Assembly: GCA_033439295.1 (NCBI GenBank)
Contig: JAVTLE010000010.1
Span: 2,108,001-2,172,000, forward strand
Reading direction: 5' to 3'
DNA: 64,000 nt
From: Deuterostichococcus epilithicus
Lineage: Eukaryota > Chlorophyta > Trebouxiophyceae > Prasiolales > Stichococcaceae
Position numbers and translations under genes: made by a program
Shown here: piece after piece, positions 46,301 through 64,000 of the stretch
How the letters are laid out: each line of letters starts with the position of its first letter
Position numbering within the stretch: position 1 is the first letter of the stretch
The notes under the pieces: generated by a model
Seen by the model: only the letters and a program-made list of their open reading frames with translations
Told to the model about the DNA's origin: nothing
Database searches by the model: none

Positions 46301-49300
46301 CGCTGGCTGTGGGGCCGCAGTGGCCGGCGGCGGACGCTGGGCCCGCGGCGCGCGCCGCGGCGGCGGCGCTGCGGCCCGGCAGCTTCCGGCGCCCGCGCCG
46401 CCGCTGGACCACCGCACGGCGGCGGAGGACGTCGCAGCCGCCGCGCAGCAGGGCGCCGTCCCCGGCGGCCGCCTCGTGCGCCGTGTGCCGCTCAGGTAAT
46501 CACTTCTTTATTTTGGGTTTTCCAGGGGGAAATTTCCGCCAACTTCATCAAGACTATGCTCCCCGTCACAGGGAGCATGTGCCCTCAGGTGGTCACCTCT
46601 GTGCCCCTCCGGTGGTAACCTTTCCTGTCTCCTGACGGCAAGCTACCCGTATGATTCCCTGCTCGCCGGCTGTGCACGAAATTTCCGCGCAGTGTGTTGA
46701 GCCCTTGCCGCCGGCCTGTGCCGCGGTCGCCGCACCAGGCGCACGCTGCCATTGGCCGCTGTGGAAGGAGTGCGCACGGCGCCGCAATGGGCGTCCACAA
46801 GACGATCGAAGCGAGCCTTGCGGCCCAAGGCCCTGAATTCTCTACATCTTTGACATGCCAGGGACGCGGCGACGATCGAGCGTGACCCGCTGCCCGACGC
46901 CAGCGCCGAGCTGCTGTCGCGCCTGGCGGTGGGCTCTGGCGAGGCGCCGTCGGCGGCAGCTGCCGCAGGTGTGGCGCGCTCAGCGGCGGCGGCAGCGGAG
47001 GCGCTGCGGCCCGACGCCGCCGGCGCAGCCGCGGCGACATGCGCCGAGCGTGGCCACTGGGAGGCCGTCAGCGCGCTGGTGCAGGTATGTCAAGGCGAAG
47101 CCTGGATCGTTCTCTCTTGCTTTGAATTGCTTTGCATCGACCGTGGCTGGGTGAACGGCAAAGCGAATGGGAGAGTGCTTGGTGGTGTCCGATTCATGGT
47201 TGTTGGGCATACTCAGTGGTGGCGGGCAGTGGACGAGGTCGCAATCCTACACGTTGAACCTTTGCGGAGAAACCTGCAGAGGCTTGGTGCTTGAGCCACA
47301 GCTTGGGTGGGGGTGCCAGCGGCCGAGTGGAATGAGTAAGATCCTGGGTCGGGAGCTGTGTGCACCACTTGCTGCTTTGGCGATCGCTCACCGCCCCACG
47401 TGCAGGCACCACCTGCGGGCACATGGCTGTCTGGCAGGGGGCTCCGTCCCTGCCGCTGCTGTTGTCCTGCCCTGCGGCATTGCTGACCTCGATGTCAAAT
47501 TACTGCAGGGCGGGCTGTTGACGTCACTGCGGGTGGCGCCGGCGCTGGCGAGCACACTGCTGGAGGCAGGCCGCCTGCATACCTTTGCCGAGCTGCTGGC
47601 CCGGGTGCGAAACTGCGACGCCGCTGCTGCTGCGTCCAGCGTGGCTGCTGCCGGCGCGCTTGCCTTGCCGCTATCGAGGTTGTGGATCCAATGGGAAGTA
47701 CGGCGCTGCCAGGGCCTGCATGCAGCTCCATCGTCATGATCGCTGAGAGCATTCTTCATCACGGCTGCCGCCAGCTTCAAGAGTTTCGAGCCACTGTCAG
47801 CGTGCCTGCAGGCGTCAGATATGGGCACACCGGAGCTCCGCCGGCTGTTGCGGCTGCTGCTGCGGCAGCAGGCAGACGCCGTGCAGGCGGCGCTGGCATC
47901 GTCGACGCAGGCGCTGGCGGCCGAGCTGCGGGCGGCCGCGGAGGCGGCTGTCGCGGCGGCGGAGGCCACCAGCGGCCGGAAGCCGGGCGAGCTGTCTGCT
48001 GCGGCGGCGGCGGCAGCCCTGGTGGAGGGCTTCTCGCCAGAGGTGCGGCCTGTGATTTCAGCTGCTTCTGTCGTCCACACTCGTCGGCGTGTGTTGGCCC
48101 AGCGGGCGTCCGTGAAGAGCCACTTGCCAATGCCCCATTGGTCTCGACTCATGACCTGGCAGGAGTAGCGGGCTGTTTCTGCTGCCCCGCACCCCCAGAC
48201 GATGACCCAGCGCGCGCTTGCACCGTTCCTTTGCAAGTTTCTCAGAGTTGCCCCGCTCCTGAAACCTGCCAACCAATCACCCCGCAGGAACTGGGCCTGC
48301 ACCCGCTGGTGGCGGCGCACACCGACCCGGTGGTGATTCTGGAGGCGGCCCAGGGCCTGGCGCCCGACCAGGCGCTGGCGCTGCTGCGCTACCTGTCGTC
48401 CTGGCTGCGGCTGCACGCGGACGTGCTCGGCGGCTGGCTGCACCCGCCGCGGCGCCGGCGGCCGGGCGGCGGCGGCCGCCGCCGCACGCAGCAGCAGCAG
48501 GTGCGCGATGTGACACGTTGCTTGGTGGCATGCAGCAGTGCTTGCTATGTGGCACATGGAAGCCCTGGACGGCTGCTGTGTGCATTGCGCGATCTGCTGG
48601 CAGGGCACGAACCGGCGGAGCATGGATGGACACGAGTCGGCAGCCGCCTTGCCTTCCTGCCAGGCATCCTGGTGGCGGCAAAGCCTTGTCGCTTTCCATG
48701 CTGTGATGTTGTGCTCGCAGGCGGCAGCAAGCGGCAGCGGTGACGCAGTCACACAGGGCGACGCACAGCAGCAGCCGCATCCTGAGGCCGCAGCGCAGGC
48801 CGGAGCCTCAGAACCGTCTGCTCGCAGCAGCGGGCGCTCGACCCGCGGCAGGGCGGCGAAGGGCGCTGCGGCCACAGCCACAAACAGCAGCCAGGCATCG
48901 CCGTCAGATGCCGACATGTCGAGCGGCGGCGCCCCGGGGGCAACAGCGGCGTCGGCTCCTGCCTCCACTGCAGCCGCAGACGGCGCGGCGCCGATGGAGT
49001 TGCAGGCTGCGGAGACCGCGAGAGCGGCTGCAGCAGGTGGCAACGGCGGCGGCGGCGGCGGCGGGGGGGGCTACCTGGCGGCTGGCTGGCCGGTGCCGCC
49101 GCTGGCGCGGGTCGTGGAGTGGGCGGCAGCAGTCCTCGACGCCCAGCTGGCGGGCCTCGCGCCAGGCGTCGCGACGCGCCAGGTGCTGCTCGATCGAGAC
49201 GTGTAGGGTCCTGGGGCTCCGTCGCTGCGCAGGCGCTCCCTTTCAGTACTGTGCACGCTGCCGCGGCGCAGCTTGTGCATGTCGTCGGTCTGCCTGCTTT

Positions 49301-49561
49301 CGCCCGAGGTGGTGCCCGCCTCCCTCCTTCCCCGCTGCCGCTGCAAGAGTCCAAATCAAAGTCCTGTTTCAAGCTGTGTCTGCCCTGCGGCAGGTGCTGG
49401 AGGGCATGCGCTCGGCGGTGGAGGCGCAGGCGGCCGAGGCGGGGCGCCTCCTGCGGCTGCGCGGCGGCGTCGAGCACCTGCGCTCGGGCGCGCCGCTGCC
49501 GGCGCGCCAGGACGCCGCCAGCCTGTACACCCTGGAGCGCCTGGACCTTTCTCAGCTGTGA
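43384..49561 (+). CDS. NOL11: NOL11-like nucleolar ribosome-biogenesis protein
   Basis: NOL11 works with the t-UTP/SSU processome in pre-rRNA transcription and early 18S processing. Exons: 43384-43527, 44049-44313, 44470-44771, 44945-45200, 45391-45592, 45856-46033, 46267-46495, 46862-47084, 47508-47678, 47812-48042, 48288-48500, 48721-49182 and 49394-49561. The first exon (SEETPLALSTLLRGTGNLLG) parallels the human N terminus. Beta-propeller-like strands follow (GVAIVLSDGSVYAVRL, LALLWSDGTLQTYDVGV). GAKTPKKKRKALPNG holds an SV40-like nuclear localisation signal, and ALALVSNDHVVVVGWEAG matches the family's DHVAVLG region. C-terminal blocks align in order with human NOL11: ALALLRYLSSWLRLH, LARVVEWAAAVLDAQ, and the terminus SLYTLERLDLSQL (human NRGLYSIEVLELF). 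An Ala/Ser/Gly-rich insert lies in exon 12. Two N bases (45921, 45978) disturb the frame of exon 6. Confidence 0.7.
46556..46621 (+). repeat. Donor-region repeats and small hairpin in a NOL11 intron
   Basis: The exon end and donor at 46481-46504 (GTGTGCCGCTCAGGTAATCAC) is echoed at 46574-46598 (ATGTGCCCTCAGGTGGTCACC) and at 46597-46621 (TGTGCCCCTCCGGTGGTAACC). The two copies are about 24 bp apart. A perfect 8-bp hairpin (ATGCTCCC, 7-base loop, GGGAGCAT; 46556-46578) lies immediately before them. Confidence 0.5.
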
Positions 49562-50311
49562 GGCGCCACACTGAAACATAGAGCGACGTGGCAGGCAGCC
49601 AGCGAGCCAGGGCGGGGGTGCTGCTGGGCCTTGCTGGCAGACGGAGCATGCAGGGACGGAGGCTGCCCTACACCGGCAGAGGACATCAGAAGATTGGGTC
49701 TGCGACATGCTGTGGGGCATCTTGGCATCCGCGATTGCGACGGCGGCAGTAGCGAGCAGCAGGGAGGTCTGAGAAGAAGCAGTAGAGGGTCTGGAGCAGC
49801 CGGATGTGTTACATTCAATACAACACCAGGTGCCGAATATTTCCATGCCAAAACACAGCATACACCACATCCTAGCCTCCAGAACATGCAGATGGAGTCA
49901 CCTCACTATTCTGCTCATGCGCAGTGCGTGTATTGCGGCAGACCCAACAAGACCACAACAGTATAGCATCTCAACGAGCACGACATGATGGGGCGGCTCT
50001 CATTGCAGCACGACAGCAGGTGTCGGCAGTGCACATGCAGCAACAGCAGCTGTACGGACGCAAACAGTAAGACATCAGGCACTTGCAAATGACCAAACAC
50101 GTGCAGGACACGTTGTGTGGCACTCTAGATTCGATTCACCTTCCTGCGCGCCCTAAACGGGCCCGTCCGACCATGACACAAAGGTTGCTGGCCAGGGTGA
50201 AGATGGCCAGCATGCGCCTGCGGCCGCACCCGCTGGCCCAGGCGGCACACACCGCATCTGGTGGAGTGGTGAAAGCTTGCGACAAAGCTTGCGGGGAAAG
50301 CCGCAGGCGTC
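49562..50311. other. Intergenic between convergent genes
   Basis: This 750-bp spacer holds the 3' ends of the NOL11-like gene (+) and the membrane-protein gene (-). It is more AT-rich than the coding parts. No gene was recognised. Confidence 0.45.
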
Positions 50312-52389
50312 TCACTCCTCAACGACATTGAAACCCTCAAAGTCGACGCCTGCGGGCATAGCAACGCAGGAGTTGCGTGTGGACATGGTCTGACAGCGAT
50401 GCAGATGTGCCGTCATGACGCCGCCAAAGCACTCATGCATAGTCGTCTCACCGATCATGTACATGAGCATGTAGAAGCAAAAAGTGACCTGCGGCGGCAG
50501 TCCAGAGCAGAAGTGAACGCAGGTAACGATTTGCAGGATGTCTAGCAGATCGCCATCAACAGAGTGCAGCAGGCTGTCAAGAGCAGATGCAGCTTGAAGG
50601 ACGCTGTGAGCCGCCCTATAGCAAGATTTCTTGTCTGGCAGCAGGATGGGAGCTAGCAGGCAAAGTCACCATGAGGTAGCCTGCAAAGCCGACGCGCGCT
50701 TCAATGTGGATCTGCGATGCGGGAACCAGCAAGCATGTGGGTGTTTGTGGACACCCGGTTTGAGGTCCAATTGCTTGTGGTCTTCGGACCAGTGCCTGTG
50801 CAACACTGATGACTCCTTGCCTCCAAGTGCCGGTGCTCTCTGTGTGTCTCAGGTCCAGCAGCTTTGCAATTGCGCAGTCTGCAGCGCTGGCGGCAGACTG
50901 CCAGATCGTTGGCGGATATTCTGCAAGACGCAGCTGCCGGGCTGCGGGAGGAGGCGGGTGGGGTGCAAAATGGGAGCGCACGTTGCCCCAATGGCCGGTG
51001 ACCATTCTGAGGTCCTACAGGCACTTCAATGTCGTGCTGTGCGAGGGGAGGCGGGAGCAGGGGAGCGCACGTCGCCTCGGTGAGCGGTGACGTTTCTCAG
51101 GTTGTTGAAAAAGTCGGCGACAATGGTGGACAGCACAATGCCGACTGCCAGGTAGCCGACGAGCATGGTGCGCGCGGTCGCCAGGTACCGCATCTTCTTG
51201 GACACGCAGATCGTCACCATCACCTGCACAGCAGCGCGCGCATCGGCTACACATAGGTCGCATGAACCTCGGGTGACTGAGCGTGTGCTAGTGCTTCGCC
51301 GTGATGCAGGAGTCCAACAAGCAGCGCTGGCCTGAGTCACACCCAGCCAGGGTTGAGAGGCGGTGTGTAGTGTGTCACACGTGCCAGAGATCCTGAGAGC
51401 ACCAACCACAGAGAAGATGCAAAGCGCACCAGGACGACGAGGTCGTAGCAGACAACCCACCATGGCAGCCGGAAGATGCGCTTGCACCTATGTGCAGCTT
51501 GCATTGATCAGCACCGGGCTCGAGACGGTAGCATACGGAAGACGGCGGGGTTTACTTAGAGGCACATCCTTCTGACAGGCACACTTCAGGGTGCAGCAGG
51601 AGGAGATGCAGAGTTGGTGTTCGGGGTCGCCAGCCATGAACGTCAGTGGTCACTGCGGAGCACTCGGGGTTGTCCAGAACGAGACGCACGCGATCTGGGG
51701 GCCGCCGACGAGGTACGACCAGGTGTGGACGCCCTTGCGGCCGTCGCCGTGCACGCAGCGATCCTGCGCCGCCGACACGCCGCCGATGGCCACCACCCAC
51801 GTCATCCATGCCAGGATCAGCCAGATGCTGCGCGGCAGGGCGCCAAAGCGTCAGCCGGGCAAAGGGCACAGCGGCGGCAGGCGACGCCAGCAGGGCACAG
51901 CAAGTGCGTTCAAGGGCACAACAACTGCGTCCGCAGCTGTCGAATGACCAGCAGCACCATGGCAACAAACTGCACGTCGAGGTTCGCCAAGACCACCACT
52001 GCGCCATATCGTGTGCCAGCTCACACCAACCGCAGGAGGAATTGACGCAGCAGGACTGCGCCCAGAAGCGCACATGGTAAAAGCATGTCCCGATATCCAG
52101 CGGGCTCGCCCCCGCTTCCCCTTGGCGGCTGCATATCAGCATAATGCCACCATGGATGAAGATAGCATTGCGGCATATTCAATCTCCATCCATTCCTGAT
52201 AGCATGCTCCGGTGCATGCGTGTCTGCCGCCATTTCGATTGCAGAAGACATACGCACACTGGCCACACATGCGACAATTGCGAACATGGCGAAAAGTCAT
52301 CCTATGCAGGTACCCGGAATGCCTGAGCCAGGTAGTGCCTTCTTGATGCCTGCTTCGGCCGCACGAGCAGGGTCACTGCCGTTTGCCAT
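50312..52389 (-). CDS. Multi-pass membrane protein of unknown family
   Basis: Probable exons in reading order: 52389-52314, 51998-~51925, 51827-51654, 51487-51381, 51233-51092, 50711-50670, 50488-50452 and 50349-50312. One or more exons may be missing near 52.1-52.3 kb and 50.9 kb. The start is the ATG at 52389 (MANGSDPARAAEAGIKKALP). Hydrophobic segments follow: VVLANLDVQFVAMVLLVIRQ, SIWLILAWMTWVVAIGGV, WWVVCYDLVVLVRFASSLWL, TMLVGYLAVGIVLSTIVADF, and a last one spread over three micro-exons (ARVGFAGYLM, VTFCFYMLMYMI, G). The protein ends GVDFEGFNVVEE. Between the second and third segments is a Cys-containing loop (DRCVHGDGRKGVHTWSYLVG). I do not recognise the family. The consistent alternation of loops and membrane segments across good splice sites argues for a real gene. 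Confidence 0.55.
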
Positions 52390-53541
52390 GGCGCTTCCTG
52401 CCAGCAGCTTTGCCTGATTGATCTATCTGCTTCGCGTGATGTCTACGGCAATGGACACCAACCGTTCATTCGAACATTCAGGTGTCTGATCTTGAGCAGC
52501 GCACGTCTGCTTCAACCGAGTTCGGGACATGTAATCAACACTGATTGTCTGCCCTGCTGAAGCGGCATAGGCAGGCTGCGCACTCTCAGTGTCCACCACC
52601 TGTTGCTTGACATTGCACAAGGCCGACCTTTCCAGAGACAAGGGAGCCGCAATCACTGAAGACACCGCCGGAGAAGGCTGCACAACAGTCTACTGCAAAA
52701 TGTGCATCACCATCGAGCAAAGCGCTGCTGACCACGCCGAAGTCGCTTGAAATAGAACACATGCTCGGGAACCTGCCTTGTGCGCGTCTCGCAGTCTTCC
52801 GGATGGCCGGCCCGGTAGTGTCCGCAGAGCCCCGTGCGCTGAAACTGCCGTGAAATGCAGCGGCGGTGCGGTGGGACTGCCTTATAAGGAACTCGGGTAC
52901 AGTACAAAGCGCCCAAGAGGAGCGACCAAGCATACGAGGCTGGCAGCAACGGCTTATCGCTTTCAGGGCTGGATGCAAACTCCGAGGAGTGATTGATGAC
53001 GATTGGTCCGAGGTCCACGTGTCAAACAGCAAATACAACCTTCACGCACAGCAGGTAGAGGTGTGCGGGCAAGGCGGCTCGGCTGTATTCTGCTCGAGAG
53101 CAGTGTTCACGGCGATGTACCCACATTCAATTCACGGAGCTGTGGCCAGAACAACCTGGCGACAAGGTGATGTGATGCAGGTGCAATGTGAACATGACGG
53201 CAAAGAGGGCCGCAGATTCTGCAACCTCCTGTTGGCAACTTTGCAAGTCCCCTTGCAGCAAGCACAGCGCCAGGAGTTTCTGGAGAGCGAACAGCGGCAG
53301 CCGTCGCAGACTGCTGTAGCACTAGCACTAGCAATCGCGGCCTTCAAAAGAGCCCTGCAATGTCGGGGCTCTTTGGCTGAGGGTGCCCTCCAGCCGATTA
53401 ATCCGCAGCCCGCCTGCCGCTGCTGCAGCGCTTCTGTTGTGCCAGCAGCACGGCGGACTGCTGGCCGCCATGCCACCCAGCACCCGCTCCACCACTAAGC
53501 GCCTGCACACCCGCCCGCAGCGCAACTTGGGCTCAAGGCGC
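52390..53541. other. Region without a recognised gene
   Basis: This lies between the start of the membrane-protein gene and the end of ATP synthase f, both on the minus strand. Frames of 150-210 codons exist on both strands but start at GTG, show no motif and have no supporting splice context. It presumably contains a promoter and a 3' UTR. Confidence 0.4.
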
Positions 53542-54537
<996 letters not shown>

Positions 54538-54770
54538 GGTGGCCCTGCACCTCTCGGCTGCACCACAGCGCGCCGCTGTGCCGCACGGTGCTGCCAATGA
54601 TTCACGACTTGCAAACCTAACGTGCAACTGGCCGTTTGGTCCTGCACTCCAGATCTGCGCCCTGAAGGTCGAGCAGGGTGGAGAAGAGACCGCCCTCAAT
54701 TGCTCCAAGGTGCAGCCGGGCTGCGATCCGCACGTCAGAGGCGACTGCTTGTGTTCCCGATCGTCTCAAT
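54538..54770. promoter_or_regulatory. Short divergent (probably bidirectional) promoter
   Basis: The start codons of ATP synthase f (-) and LysRS (+) are 233 bp apart and point away from each other. The interval is GC-rich, shows no TATA box and has one CCAAT at about 54594. It must contain both 5' UTRs and core promoters, so shared regulation is likely. Confidence 0.6.
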
Positions 54771-60629
<5,859 letters not shown>

Positions 60630-62792
60630 GCTGACGAAGCCGCTGCAGCCGACGGCCAACTCGGACGAAACACGCTGTACGGACGGAGGGCATCTGGGCA
60701 GCCAACGGCCAGCCCGATGCCTGAGGCTGTGCAGTAGTGCTGCGCCGGAGGGTGTACAGTTGGCACAGTGCAGCCATCGTCTTTCCGTTCTCCACCAGAA
60801 GACCGCCCGGTTGCATTTTGCGCCTGTTTTGCTGGTTCAGGCGGCAGATATGTTCAGAAGCACTGTGCAGTCTGTAGCAGGGTGGCTGCGGCCTTGCTCG
60901 TGCAATGAAGCCTCTGGCGGCGGCACCGATTGCTCTTGTGCGTTCGAGCGCAATCAGCAATGTGCAACGCTGCAGTAAGCAATGCGCCGTGTTGGTACCG
61001 ACAAGGCTTTCCTTTGCGCTCCCTTTTCTTATTGCGCAAAGACTAGGCCAAAGGACTCTGTGGTGCGGCGCATAAACTGTGGCGCAAGTCCTCTGATTGA
61101 TGCACGGGGACCGCAGCCGACAAACGAGCACGCCGGCCTGCTTCAGCGAGACCGCAATGGGGTGGTACATCTGCAACCCACTGTAGGAGGGCACTTTCGG
61201 AGATCCGCCACCGCTTCAGAAGCACCACACGACGCTGCCCTGGGCCACCGCGATTGTTGACGGCCTGCTGCACACAGCACGTTTCCCTTATCTTGCGCCT
61301 ACAACCCCGATGATTTGCACCTTGTGACAGCTCCGCCGATTTGGGCCGGGCCGTCAAACGCGCACGTGACCTGATTACTTGTTTCGAGATGTACCTCAAC
61401 GACACGTCCTACTTGGTTCGCTGTACTGTCACGGGCACCGTTGCACTTTTGTTTCCCAGAGAGAGTGGCTGACAGCCGGGTATTGCGTTTGTGCACTTCG
61501 TGCTCTATCCGTCGGTGCGTATTGCTGACGTCCTTCTTGGGTGGCCCTACTTGATTGCGTCAGCCTGCCAGCCAATTCCTGTCGTCGTTTGCCGCTGCCC
61601 TGCTGTACTAGCCACAAAGCTTGGACGCGGTCCTAAGTGCCTGGAGAATCGGTCACGCTGTGGCCAACAGTGCTGTCCGAGCGAGGCACTGCTGCGAAGG
61701 CGGTGTGTCTATCCCGCGCGGCAGACGATGGCGTGCGGCCGTGCCCGTGATTGATATGCGTGACAGCCAGGTAATTCCACACATATTCAACTGGATTCAA
61801 CGCATCTTTTGGTGTGCAGTCGAAGCAGAGTCGCGAGGATTGCGACGCTGTACCTGTGCAAAGCAGCAGGGTTGCCGAGGGCCAGACCGTCGACGGCTGG
61901 GGAAATTCACCAGCACTCAGCATTGATTTCGTGCGTCTTGGTCAACGTGGAAGAGCGCGCATGGGCTTTCCAAGTGGTAACGGTGCTGGCTTCGCGTGCA
62001 CGTGGATGTACCAGATGATAGGACACCCGGAGGATGCCCGAGTGCAGTGGGCCGACTCTTCGATTTTGTGGGGCAGCATTCCGGCAGGCCCCTGATCGAA
62101 AGATCAGGCATGCTCCTGAAGTTCCTCACTGCACCTGGCACACGACTTCACTGCTGAGTCGCCGTCGCACGACAGAGTAATCTGGGAATATAGCTGCACC
62201 TTCGCCGCGGATAGCAACTCCCAGAACGTTGCCGCCGTCTGTTAGTCGAAACTGAGTTGGAATTGATTGACCACTTTCTTGGTCCTGCTGTTGCACAACT
62301 GCCGTGCGCTTGGCTGGAGGCCGTCGTAATGTAGTGCTCACTTCTCGACTGCTGCCAAAACCATCAGCGGTCATGGAATGGTGCAAGCGTGCGCCAATAT
62401 CAGCCAAAATTCAAAACCTCTCCGAGCAGTGCGGGCCTCCGGACCGCTGCACCGTCTCAGATTGCTGCTCGGACCATGGTGATCCCGTGGCGGGCGGGGC
62501 TGCTCATCATGAAGTTGCCTGCCCTGCCAGCGGCGCGGGGCATTGCAGGCCAGCACATGTGCATGGAAATGATGGCATCCGGTGTCTGGCTTCCAGACAT
62601 TATGTGCAGAAGAAAACTATGCTGATTGCGACTCGATGCAGTGTTCAATGGCGGGCTGCGCTGTGCGGCGCACGGTCTGCTTGCTTGCTCGCTACAGAGT
62701 GGCGCTGTGCTGCATCATGTGGACATGCTGACGAATAATGGCCGCTGTGTTGCAGGCACCACCTTGAAGCAGCCCGAACGGCACTCCGCAGC
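60630..62792. other. Intergenic region with a decayed transposase piece
   Basis: This lies between LysRS and the right-edge secreted-protein gene. Apart from the transposase-like fragment at about 61.6-62.0 kb, short frames on both strands show nothing recognisable. Confidence 0.45.
61633..62005 (-). mobile_element. Decayed IS630/Tc1-type DDE transposase fragment
   Basis: A minus-strand frame contains DALNPVEYVWNYLAVTHI, closely like the ELNPVEYIW...L block around the last catalytic acid of IS630/Tc1-mariner transposases. Upstream on the same strand, in another frame, CALFHVDQDARNQC is a weak candidate for the D...DNA-x-H block. Frame changes between the pieces and lack of the N-terminal part show a dead copy. 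No terminal inverted repeats were found by eye. Confidence 0.35.
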
Positions 62793-64000
62793 ATGCGAGC
62801 CATTGGCTGCAGCGCCGCAGAACGCCGCTGCCGCCGCAACCCGCTGCTGCCGGCATATGCGCTGTGCTGTCTGCTGGCGGTCACATGCACGCCGCGGGAG
62901 GCGTGCGCAGCTGGCGCTGCAAACAACAAGACGATCCTTTTCATGCAGGACTCTCTGTACTACTCCGGCACTAACACTCCGCTGGAGCTTCAGGTGAGCC
63001 AGTCGTTGTGTCACATATGGCGACATGCGCACGATGATCACGAACAGGTCCAGGATGCTCGTGCCATCAAACTAAGGCGGTCATCCGCTGCACCTTGTGT
63101 TACACGAATTCCATTCCACCACCTCGATGCCATGGCATCGTTAAGTAAAACAGCTGCAATAAGTTGTGCACTTGCAACGCGGTGCAGTGGGCAACTGCAA
63201 ATGGCTACACAACTGAGGTCGTGACAAATGCCGTCTGGACAGCCAAAACTGCGGCAGAGTTCAAAACATACAGAGCACTGGTGCGGCTCTTGAAAACTTC
63301 GTGGCTGATTATATGCTGGCTGTGTTAGGAGAATTGCACTGGCTGATGCGCGGCGCTACTGTTGCACTTGCTGCAGGTGCTTGGCGACCCCAACATCCAG
63401 GGCCTTACCACAGGTGATTACAGAAGGCTGTGCAATAGAAAGCTGTGCACTTGCGATGTAACGAGCCATGCAGCTGTGACGTGGCGAGGTGGATGCCTGA
63501 CTAAAGCTGCAGTCAAAGATGCGCTGGTCCTAGAAGTCTTCCACAGCACACGCCCATGTCTGAGAACCCAGGAGCAATGCTCAAGTCAATGCATTCATGT
63601 GCATTGTCGCGCCCGTCAATACTGTCTGATGGGCGCCAATGGATGTGGGCGCAGCGTATGCATATCTAAATGCATCGGCGCTGGCGAGTCGCACTAAGTG
63701 GGCGCCTGCGGTGACTGGCAACATCATCATCATTGGCGCTGATCCGGGGAACCACGGCCTGACATCTGGCAATGCGGACACGAAAGCCAATTCCGTCCTG
63801 CTCGTCAATGCAGGTAGCCCTGCTTTTTGTGCTGTGAGCAAGGCATTGAGCTGCGGCATGGCACAGCTTGCATGGCTTTGATGCAAGACATCCCAGCATG
63901 CTGTCCTCCAGCATTGTGTTCATGCTGCTGAAGAGAACGATGCTAGCCAGTACATGTAATGTCTGAGCATGTTGAGCATGTTCGATCAGTTGCTTGAGTA
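62793..64000 (+). CDS. Secreted protein of unknown family, 3'-partial at window edge
   Basis: Exons read: 62793-62993, 63188-63280, 63377-63413 and ~63655-63813; further exons lie beyond the window, and one more is possible at 63.45-63.6 kb. The start ATG opens a basic then hydrophobic leader (LLPAYALCCLLAVTCT), probably a signal peptide. The mature part reads NNKTILFMQDSLYYSGTNTP, WATANGYTTEVVTNAVWTAK, EFKTYRALVLGDPNIQGLTT, YAYLNASALASRTKWAPAVT and GNIIIIGADPGNHGLTSGNA. Alternating strands (ILFMQD, YRALVLGDP, NIIIIGADP) around helices suggest a Rossmann-like fold such as ThuA or class I amidotransferase-like domains, but this is only inference. Splice phases agree for the first three junctions. 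Confidence 0.6.

Noticed and set aside
47388-49043. 551-codon open frame on the minus strand
   Set aside because: It lies antisense to consecutive NOL11 exons and introns, is Ala/Arg/Ser-biased, and has no domain. GC-rich coding sequence leaves the opposite strand open.
52866-53498. 210-codon plus-strand frame as a gene
   Set aside because: It opens with GTG, has no motif, and sits in a probable promoter or UTR region.

Overview
The window is nuclear DNA of a green alga (Chlorophyta; a trebouxiophyte or chlorophyte is the best guess). The evidence is GC-rich coding sequence, intron-dense genes with short exons, mostly gtgcgt/gtgagt-type donors and gcag acceptors, a barwin/expansin-like wall protein, a plant-type ATG9 and TGTAA signals behind one gene. 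No prokaryotic features, CRISPR array, rRNA or tRNA were recognised. A few N positions (25172, 30956-30959, 45921, 45978) mark assembly uncertainty.

Layout, left to right: (1) 1-9846 (+) valyl-tRNA synthetase, 5' end cut by the window. (2) 11423-13468 (-) secreted expansin/barwin-like protein. (3) 14542-15899, one clear LINE-type reverse-transcriptase tail and a weaker one facing it. (4) 16255-18659 (+) TRAPPC12-like TPR protein. (5) 19296-22709 (+) ER-lumenal DnaJ (ERdj3 type) ending in HDEL. (6) 23224-25678 (+) secreted Gly/Pro-rich protein with ten N-glycosylation sequons. (7) 26572-~33.5 kb (-) autophagy protein ATG9. (8) 35287-39919 (-) U-box plus eight-blade WD40 protein. (9) 40686-42765 (+) membrane-anchored SGNH hydrolase. 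(10) 43384-49561 (+) NOL11-like nucleolar protein. (11) 50312-52389 (-) unrecognised multi-pass membrane protein. (12) 53542-54537 (-) mitochondrial ATP synthase subunit f, head to head with (13) 54771-60629 (+) class II lysyl-tRNA synthetase. (14) ~61.6-62 kb (-) a decayed IS630/Tc1-like transposase piece. (15) 62793 to the right edge (+) a secreted protein of unknown family, cut by the window.

The genes are unrelated housekeeping functions: translation (ValRS, LysRS), ribosome biogenesis (NOL11), secretory traffic and folding (TRAPPC12, ERdj3), autophagy (ATG9), energy (ATP synthase f), ubiquitin signalling (U-box/WD40) and cell surface (expansin-like, Gly/Pro glycoprotein, SGNH hydrolase). 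They form no pathway cluster. One tight divergent pair (ATP synthase f / LysRS, 233 bp between start codons) probably shares a promoter.

The most unusual signal is inside the introns. Several carry decayed, often gap-free copies of the beginning or end of the neighbouring exon, including the splice site, about 92-150 bp from the original (ValRS, LysRS, U-box/WD40; shorter versions in NOL11, ERdj3 and ATG9). ValRS and LysRS also need five GC-AG introns for their conserved protein to read through. Together these suggest local tandem duplication of splice-junction segments as a recurrent force shaping introns in this genome.
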